A stretch of 64,000 nt of DNA from Anaeramoeba flamelloides. Taxonomy: Eukaryota > Metamonada > Anaeramoebidae. A program made the translations under genes and the position numbers. Under the pieces are notes generated by a model, which saw only the letters and a list, made by a program, of their open reading frames with translations, did no database searches and was not told where the DNA came from. Numbering within the stretch: the stretch's first letter is position 1; the number at the start of each line of letters is the position of its first letter. Below, one piece after another: positions 57,393-64,000 of the stretch. Location: positions 1,023,001 through 1,087,000 of the forward strand of contig JANTQA010000012.1 of NCBI GenBank assembly GCA_027625915.1, in the 5' to 3' direction.

Positions 57393-58592
57393 ACAAACCC
57401 ATGTTTGCTTAGAAATAATAGAAATAATAATCTTCAGATCATTGTTGATAGTCAAAAAAGAAATTCCAAAAAAAACTATAAATTGGACAAAAAATAAAAT
57501 CCGAAAAAAAATATACAACCTTTCATAGGAACGCCACATACAAAAATTCACAAATTCTTTGGAAACTTAAAATTGTTGACAATAAGTTTTTTTAATTGTT
57601 GAAAAAAAAAAGTACAAGACGCTTTTTAATTGGTAAACATAACAACAAAAACACGGAAATTATAAGCTAAATCAATTAATAAATATAAAAATAATGGATT
57701 AAAGACAAAATGAAGTAATGAACATAATAACAGGGCTTTATAATACTATCTTTTGATTCTGGGTTTTTTCTTTGATTGATCAATTATTAAAAATTTGTTC
57801 AAAAAATTGTGTATTTTTGTTATCACCAAAACAGCTCATCAACGATTAAGAGAACCATGGAATTCCAAATTTTGTTTTTTTTTTTGATACAACTGATAAT
57901 AATCTCATGAATTATGCTTAAAAGTTAATTGGTTTCTTCTTTTAATTGATTTTTCTTTTCAAAAAAGTAATTTCTTTCAGATCTTGAAAGGAAGCAATTT
58001 ACTAAAGGGTGTACGCTCTAAATGAATTTCGAACATAAACCCCAAATGCCACCCTTTTAATATTGACTAAGGTTCTTACGATCTTTTATCAAAAGATTCA
58101 AATGAATTATTTGTGAAAGTAAATTTTTGATGTAAATATTTTTTTACAAAAAGATCTCAATTATTATTTTCCTTGTGGAAATAAAGTGAAACAGTAAAAA
58201 AAGGACATCACAATTTGTAATTGGTCGTCTTACTGAAAATTAATGATAAAAAAATCTTCGAGAAATCTCTCGTAAAGAAATTGGTTTTTGTGAAGACAAT
58301 TCTCAAAATTTGTAAAAATGCCATCTCACAAATATTATTTCTTTTTTGTTACTCTGATGGTTTTTCTACAAGCTTGATTATTCAATTCTTTTTCTTGTGA
58401 ACTTAGTATAAAAAAAAAAACGCAACAAATATTCAGAAAATAGTGAAAACATTTGTTAGGCTTTATTCGGAACATTTTCTTGAAGACTAATCAAAAGATT
58501 TTTTGAAGACAATTAAATTTGCTTTCCAAAAAGAATTCTTACAACCGCACTGAATTCTAAGAAACAATCCTTTTTTTTTTTTATTTTTGGTT

Positions 58593-58941
58593 TTAGTTTT
58601 CTTTTTCTTTTTCTTGTTTGTCTTCGGTATTTTGCACCTCTTCATTTTCTTTTTTGTTTTCCAAGCTGTCAAAATCCTTTTGTTTTTCATTTTGTATCGG
58701 CTTTGTCCATGGGTTTTCGTTTCTTGGGAAGTTAGGGAGAAGAGGATCAGGCTGCTTTTGTGTAAAGTCAATAATGCTAAGAAAAAAAGAAAAGAATAAT
58801 TTAACTTTTAGGAAATCAAGAGATGAAACAAAAATTGTAATTTTACTCATTTAAAGACTTTTGTATTTTGTTATCTTTTTCTTCAATTTGTTCTTTGAGA
58901 TCGGTAATTTCTTCTTCAAGTTCGTTTAAATTTTTTGACAT
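58593..58941 (-). CDS. G-protein gamma-like (GGL domain) protein, 92 aa, two exons
   Basis: Exons are 58847-58941 and 58593-58776; codon 32 (Asp) is split after its second base, with a GTAAAA donor and a TTCTTAG acceptor (70 bp intron). Residues 1-31 (MSKNLNELEEEITDLKEQIE then EKDNKIQKSLN) form the N-terminal coiled coil. DIIDFTQKQPDPLLPNFPRN then ENPW follows the G-gamma pattern (x-DPLL-x-PVP-x-SENPF). G-gamma pairs with G-beta and anchors it to the membrane in heterotrimeric signalling. Unusually, the C-terminus is a Glu/Lys/Asn-rich tail ending KEKEN with no CAAX box, so prenylation is not predicted for this model. A different last exon or a non-signalling role remains possible. Confidence 0.72.
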
Positions 58942-60419
58942 TTGAGATCTTTTAAAAAAATGATTAAAAATGTTATTTATTTTTTTTTAAACTTAAATTT
59001 TTATATGTACAAAAAACAAGTTTCGAATCCAAGACAACAACTGATAAGAAATCGGCTGTTTCACGAAAAAGTCTTTTAATAGTATTGTAGTCACTGTGAA
59101 AAGATTTTAGGGAATCCTTTAATAATTAGGCAAAGTTTGAAAATTTTTGGATCTTCTTAATTTCGGGCTAATTTTGGAGAAAATGTGAAATATTTTATAT
59201 AATAAATTTAACTAAAAATGATATTTAAAGTTATTTTTGAAGAGTTTGAAAAATTTTTTTGTCAATTTTTTAATCTCATAAATCGCAAAAGATCGCCAAG
59301 ATCAAGGATTTACGGCAGTTGAAATTCATTTTTTTCAAGGAACCCAATTATTAGTTCAATAGACGAAAAAGAAAAAAGTCATTAATTTTCTCTTAAAGGT
59401 TGTAAATTGAATGATTTCTCTTTCTTTGTTTAAAAACAATAGCTAAAATCCAACAGGGTTTTTGGTTTTGAAGGCTCTAAAGAAATCAATATCATTTTTA
59501 AAAAAATAAAACGTTTGGTATCTATCTTTTCGAAAAAGAGAAAAGAAACCATTTATATGTAGATTTTGAAAGTGAGAAAAAATATATATTTAAGAATTTT
59601 ATTATAAAAGAAAAAAAAACAACTTGTTATTTTGCTATGTCAAGTCAAGAAATTTTTTGCGGAATGTTCAATAAAAGTCACTGTTAAGAACACAAAATAG
59701 ACACAGATTTTTATATTTGATCAACTTCAGATGTTTCTAAACACTCTTTAAATAAAAGGGGGAATTGGATAATTGAAATTGGGCAAAATTGTCTCACTAA
59801 ATGTTGATATATTAAAGAGAAATATTTATAAAAAAACTATCAAAAACATATACAGAAAGAAAATTATTTGTCCAAATATTATAAGAAATATTAGAAATTA
59901 ATTCGAAAAATTCAAAATAAATAAATTTTTTTCTTCCAAAAAAACTTTTTTAATAATTATCATTATCTTAATCAATGAATTTATAAATATTTTTATAGAC
60001 AAAGAATTGGGTAACCATCTATAATATTAAATTTAATGAAATACTATTAAAATAAATATATTAGTAATTCCCAAATGTGGAATTATAAAAATTACAGTTA
60101 GATTAAAAAAATTAATAATATATATATATAGAGAATTATCTGTAATTATTTGTACGAACATGAGAAAATAATTAATATATGTTTTTTGAGAGGGTGGTAT
60201 TTATATCACCCAGAAAGAAAACAAAATTTGCTTTTTGTAGAAACAATTAGTCAAATTGCCTGAGTTATTATTTTTTTAAATAGTGCGGATCTTCAATGAA
60301 AAAAAAATAAAAATAAATGGAAAAAATTATCAAAATTTTTTTAGTTATTTTTTATTCATCATCTTTACAGTTAGACAAATTTTTAAATTATAATAAAAGT
60401 ATAAAAAGGAATAACACCC

Positions 60420-60680
60420 GAATAAAAAATTAACTTTTTCTAAATTAAAATATTTTTAAAAAGCTATTTTATTCACAGTCTTTAAACTTTCAAAATAAAT
60501 GACACTATCCAATAACAACACCTTTTGCATTCCAATTTTTTTTATAAAAAACATAACTGGTTAATTAAGATCTAGAGAAAATTTACTTTTCTTCTACCAA
60601 TCTGTCTCTTCTATTTTTTATGTTTAGAGACTTTAAAATAAAAAAATAAAACATTTATTTCTCAAAATGAACAAAAAAAA
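60420..60680. repeat. Repeat family F (inverted copy of 36870-37170)
   Basis: Reverse complement of 36870-37170: TTAATTAAGATCTAGAGAAA against TTTCTCTAGATCTTAATTAA, CTTCTACC-ATC against GGGTAGAAG, and TAGAGACTTTAA against TTAAAGTCTCTA. Confidence 0.6.
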
Positions 60681-60996
60681 AAAAAAAAGATAAAAAACCA
60701 TTGTTAATCATAATGGGTCGAATATTATCTTAAAAAGATTTTTATTACTTGAAATAACCAATATAAATATTCCAAGAAATAGGGTTATTTTTTAAAATTT
60801 ATTTTCGATTAGTTTTCAAAAAAAAATAACTCTAAATTTAATATTTCTACACAAACTATTCTAAATATATTTTTTAAAAATTATTTCTATTAATTTGAGG
60901 GATTAATTACATTTTACAAATTTAGAAACAAGATTTTATAGGAAAGTGAATTATCTAAATCTTTTTTCCCTTAACTAATGAATATTTTATTAAATA

Positions 60997-61218
60997 AGCC
61001 AACTTTTAAAAATAGGAGCAGATTTTTCATCAGAAAAAAATTTGTTTAATTGTTTTTTTTTTTTGAATAATAATGTCTTTTTCTAAAGTGTTTAGAGATA
61101 ATAACAAATATAGATTAACAAATAAAAATATAGTATAATCATTTTATTTTTTGAAAGACAAATGAAAAAATATTAAAATAATAAAAAAAAAGTTTGCCCC
61201 TATTTTTAAAATTTGGTT
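60997..61218. mobile_element. TA-flanked MITE, family M1, copy 3
   Basis: The ends AGCCAACTTTTAAAAATAGG and the complement of AACCAAATTTTAAAAATAGG, flanked by TA; 222 bp. The interior matches copy 1 closely (GATTTTTCATCAGAAAAAAA and TTTTTTGAAAGACAAATGAA). Confidence 0.8.
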
Positions 61219-62672
61219 TATGAGTGTGAGATATATTTGTTAATAATAGATACCCAAACTAAATAAAAAAAGGAAATGAAAAAACAATGAAAAAAATTGA
61301 AAAGAAAAAATCAAAAAATAATCCTTTATATCTTAATCTTGTCTCTAAAATTTGATATAATTGTTTCTTCTTTGCTTGTTTTTATTTTTAATTCTTCATC
61401 AACAAATACTTTTATTGAAATTTTATTGATTAATAAAATTTAGCTTATTTCTAAAGAAAGTACAAAATGAATTCAAAAATCTTATTTTGATTTAATTCAT
61501 TTAATACTAGTTTTATTTTCAGAAAATCAGATATTTTTTAAATTATTCCTGAGAGTAAGGGTTTATTTGATGTATTAGTTTGATTTGATAATTATTTATT
61601 TTCCATTAAATTGTAAAAACTTAAACTAATTCTTAATCTGATTTGAATTTTTTTCTTAACTGTTTTTTGATTTGAAGAATTCATTCCCTTTACTTTAATC
61701 TTTGAAACACTATTCCTTTATTTTGGCTTTGTATGATTAAATTATTTGAAAAAAATTTTTTAAAAACAATTTTGTAAAGGTACCTTTTTATAAAATAATA
61801 ATAAATAATGAATCGGTCAAGAAATTCAAGGGCAATGATTTGTTTGAATTCATTCAAATTAAGAAGATAAAGAAAATAAATCTTCTTAAAAATTAGCTTT
61901 GATAGATTTTTTTTTCTCATTCTTGATTTTAACAAGTCTCTATTTGGAAAGGTGATCTTTCTTGTTTGGTTTTATAAAAGAAATGATTTCTTTTAAAATA
62001 CACACCTTTTGTTGGGTTTATATTTTTTTCTTTTATTCAAGGATCAATTTCAATCATTCATATTAACAAATCTCTCGATCCAAAAGATAAGTTAATAAAA
62101 ACTAAACATTTAATCAAAAAAAAAGTTCTATTTATCGAAAAATTCAAGATTCAACTCTGATTTACTTTTGATTTCCTTTTCTTTTCACAAATAGTGCAGC
62201 GAATAATATTTTAGTTTCAAAGTTTCATTATCCGTTGGCACTCAAAAATCTTTTTTTTTCAGTAAGGTTGTAAAACAATTATAATTTTTCAAAATGTTAA
62301 AACGTATCTACCGCCTTAAATGTTTTTATCAATCATAAAGAATTAAATATAAATATAAAGATAAAATATTTTGAAGGAATATCTAAATAATTGATTTTGT
62401 AAAAAGGAAGTCTCCAAAAACTACTCTTTTTAAAAAGAAAAATCATAATCTCAAAAAAATATGATAATTTTGAGGTTAAAATTATTTTTGCCAAAAATCT
62501 TGGAATATATATAGAAGATAATATTAAATTATCAATAACATTAAATTAATTACCATTAAAAAAAATATATTGGAAAAAAACAAAAAAAAAAAAATTAAAA
62601 TGAAAAGAAAATTCATTATAAAAATAATTATATGTAGAAAATATTTTAAAAACTTATACAAATCATTTGATC

Positions 62673-64000
62673 TTATTTTTTTTTAATTAAATCTTTCAGC
62701 AGTTTAGAAATAGAATTCTTTTCATTTATTAATTCTTTATTTCTATTATCTAAATTTTGAATTTGTTCTAATAAACTTTTTTCATTACTTTTTGAATTTT
62801 TCATTTTTTTTTTAATTTGATTAATTTCTTGAATTTTATTATTTAGCATTTTAGACAAAGAATTATAATCGGATTCCTTTTGTCTTATTAAGGAATTCTG
62901 CTGTTCATGATTCAATTTCATCTGGAGGTAATCTGTTTGTTCTAATAATATGTTTATTTTTTTCGATCTTGAAAATTTTTTTTTACTTTTTTTTGAATAA
63001 TTATTTTTCAAATCTTCAATGATCTCTTTAAGTTGCTCGATTTCGTTGGAAAATTTTGATTCCAATTCTTCAATATTAATAAGATATTTTTTATTTTGTT
63101 TTTGGGTTGACTCTAAGATAAATTCCTTCCTTTCGATATGATCTTTTAATTCTTGAATTTGGCTTATATACGAATGTGTCGACAAGGTTATATTTTTTTC
63201 TAATTCTACAATTTTATCTTTATATTTTTCATTTTTCTCCACATTTTTGAAATAATTGGAATTAATTTCTTGTAAATTTTGTGAAGTGTTTTGAAAAGAT
63301 TTGTGTTTTATTTTTAAAGAATCATTACCATTGCCATTGACATTGGCATTATGCTTATTTTGCAAAAAAATATTTCGCTTTTTTGAATTATAATTTTTTA
63401 TTATCATTTTTAATTTTATATTTTCTTTTTTTAATTTCAAAATAACAATTTCTAATGGATCTGATGTTTTTTTATTATTGAGATTATTCAATACAGAATC
63501 ATTATTCAAATCATCATCCCTTTTCTCAGAATTCTTCTTTTCATTTTTATTTTCTGTTTGCTCAAATAGTTTTTTTGTCTGTAATTCAATTAATTTATTA
63601 TTTTGTTGAGAAAAGTCATGTTGAATATTTTGTAATTTTTGATCAAATAAAATTAATTTGTTTACCAAATATTCAATTTTCATATGATATTCTAAATTTA
63701 AAAAGTTTTCTAACGATCTTTCCCCATTTAGAATAATTGATTTATTCTTTGTTATCAATGGCTTTAGTTTTTTATTATTTTTTATTTTGTTCTTTTTGTT
63801 TTCATTAATAATTAATTCGAGTTTTTTAATGGTTTCCTTTAATTCATCCTTTTCAATTTCCAATTCAATTGTTTCTTGTTCGTTTTTTTTATTATCCACT
63901 TGCAACTCATCTTTGATTAGAATTAAGGTACTATTTTTATTTGCTAATTCCAAATTTTCATTTTTAGATTTCTGTAATTTTTTTACTAATTTGTTTTTTT
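62673..64000 (-). CDS. Long coiled-coil protein, C-terminal 442 codons; start beyond the right edge
   Basis: The frame is open from the right edge to a TAA at 62673-62675 and no ATG marks a start, so the N-terminus lies outside. It is rich in Lys, Asn, Glu and Leu with long heptad stretches (for example IELEIEKDELKETIKKLELI, IVELEKNITLSTHSYISQIQ and NIEELESKFSNEIEQLKEII), interrupted by short polar linkers. No globular domain is seen. Such proteins serve as cytoskeletal, centrosomal or vesicle-tethering rods; coiled-coil composition alone does not tell which. It is unspliced in the visible part. Confidence 0.75.
   Translation of the reverse strand, partial: KNKLVKKLQKSKNENLELANKNSTLILIKDELQVDNKKNEQETIELEIEKDELKETIKKLELIINENKKNKIKNNKKLKPLITKNKSIILNGERSLENFLNLEYHMKIEYLVNKLILFDQKLQNIQHDFSQQNNKLIELQTKKLFEQTENKNEKKNSEKRDDDLNNDSVLNNLNNKKTSDPLEIVILKLKKENIKLKMIIKNYNSKKRNIFLQNKHNANVNGNGNDSLKIKHKSFQNTSQNLQEINSNYFKNVEKNEKYKDKIVELEKNITLSTHSYISQIQELKDHIERKEFILESTQKQNKKYLINIEELESKFSNEIEQLKEIIEDLKNNYSKKSKKKFSRSKKINILLEQTDYLQMKLNHEQQNSLIRQKESDYNSLSKMLNNKIQEINQIKKKMKNSKSNEKSLLEQIQNLDNRNKELINEKNSISKLLKDLIKKK

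Larger units (their letters stand above)
56110..58592. other. Intergenic DNA with a family A copy and a short ORF
   Basis: The 3' flank of DNase II to about 56350 is pyrimidine-rich. A family A copy occupies about 56540-57075. A 72-codon plus frame lies at 57174-57392. A 19-codon signal-peptide-like frame (MPSHKYYFFFVTLMVFLQA) at 58319 is too short to support. Otherwise A/T DNA. Confidence 0.45.
58942..62672. other. Intergenic DNA with family F, MITE M1 and small coding-like patches
   Basis: Includes a short coding-like patch on the plus strand (59286-59361: IAKDRQDQGFTAVEIHFFQG), a family A fragment (59990-60040), family F (60420-60680), MITE M1 copy 3 (60997-61218), and a minus-strand candidate exon (61779-61886: IYFLYLLNLNEFKQIIALEF then LDRF, followed by a GTACCT donor). 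None of the patches has recognisable homology. Confidence 0.4.

Noticed and set aside
58487-58771. Longer overlapping minus frame over the G-gamma exon
   Set aside because: Different frame from the conserved DPLL...ENPW segment and mostly poly-Lys.

Overview
The window is very AT-rich eukaryotic nuclear DNA. Coding regions are rich in Lys, Asn, Glu and Gln, spliceosomal introns are present, and wide stretches of degenerate A/T sequence lie between genes. The proteins (membrane-anchored bZIP factors, a solitary ankyrin-array protein, HMG-box proteins, DNase II, a G-protein gamma-like protein, TMEM181-like and RPF2-like proteins) fit a free-living amoeboid or flagellate protist such as Anaeramoeba or an amoebozoan. 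The lineage is an inference; no rRNA or tRNA was seen to confirm it.

Layout, left to right. A TMEM181-like membrane-protein gene (minus strand, 1423-6889, running off the left end) has three exons, two of them separated by a 4.36 kb intron full of inverted-repeat elements. A palindromic region (8343-10178) holds a 49-codon ORF. A membrane-anchored bZIP gene follows (11233-12906, plus), then a large ankyrin gene (17142-20021, minus). Next come nested repeats (21.3-23.7 kb) with a coding-like island. An RPF2-like Brix-domain ribosome-assembly gene (24777-29614, minus) has a 3.77 kb second intron. A second membrane-anchored bZIP gene lies at 32537-34153 (minus). Then come the last exon of an HMG-box/RS-rich protein (38991-39359, minus), a decayed LINE 3' end (43.9-44.5 kb), an HMG-box gene (46575-47212, minus), about 7 kb of dispersed repeats, a two-exon DNase II gene (54667-56109, plus), a two-exon G-gamma-like gene (58593-58941, minus), and a coiled-coil gene running off the right end (62673-64000, minus).

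Two themes run through the window. First, introns range from 70 bp to more than 4 kb, and the long ones are made of the same repeats as the intergenic DNA, so several genes appear only as isolated short exons. Splice joins given here rest on codon phase, GT/AG sites and remembered family alignments. Second, the non-coding DNA is a patchwork of short inverted-repeat (MITE-like) families, several present two to five times here and some inserted into one another. One family has TA target-site duplications in all three copies.

The genes do not form an operon or an obvious pathway. They look like ordinary, independently transcribed host genes. No CRISPR array, rRNA, tRNA, LTR element or virus-like element was recognised.
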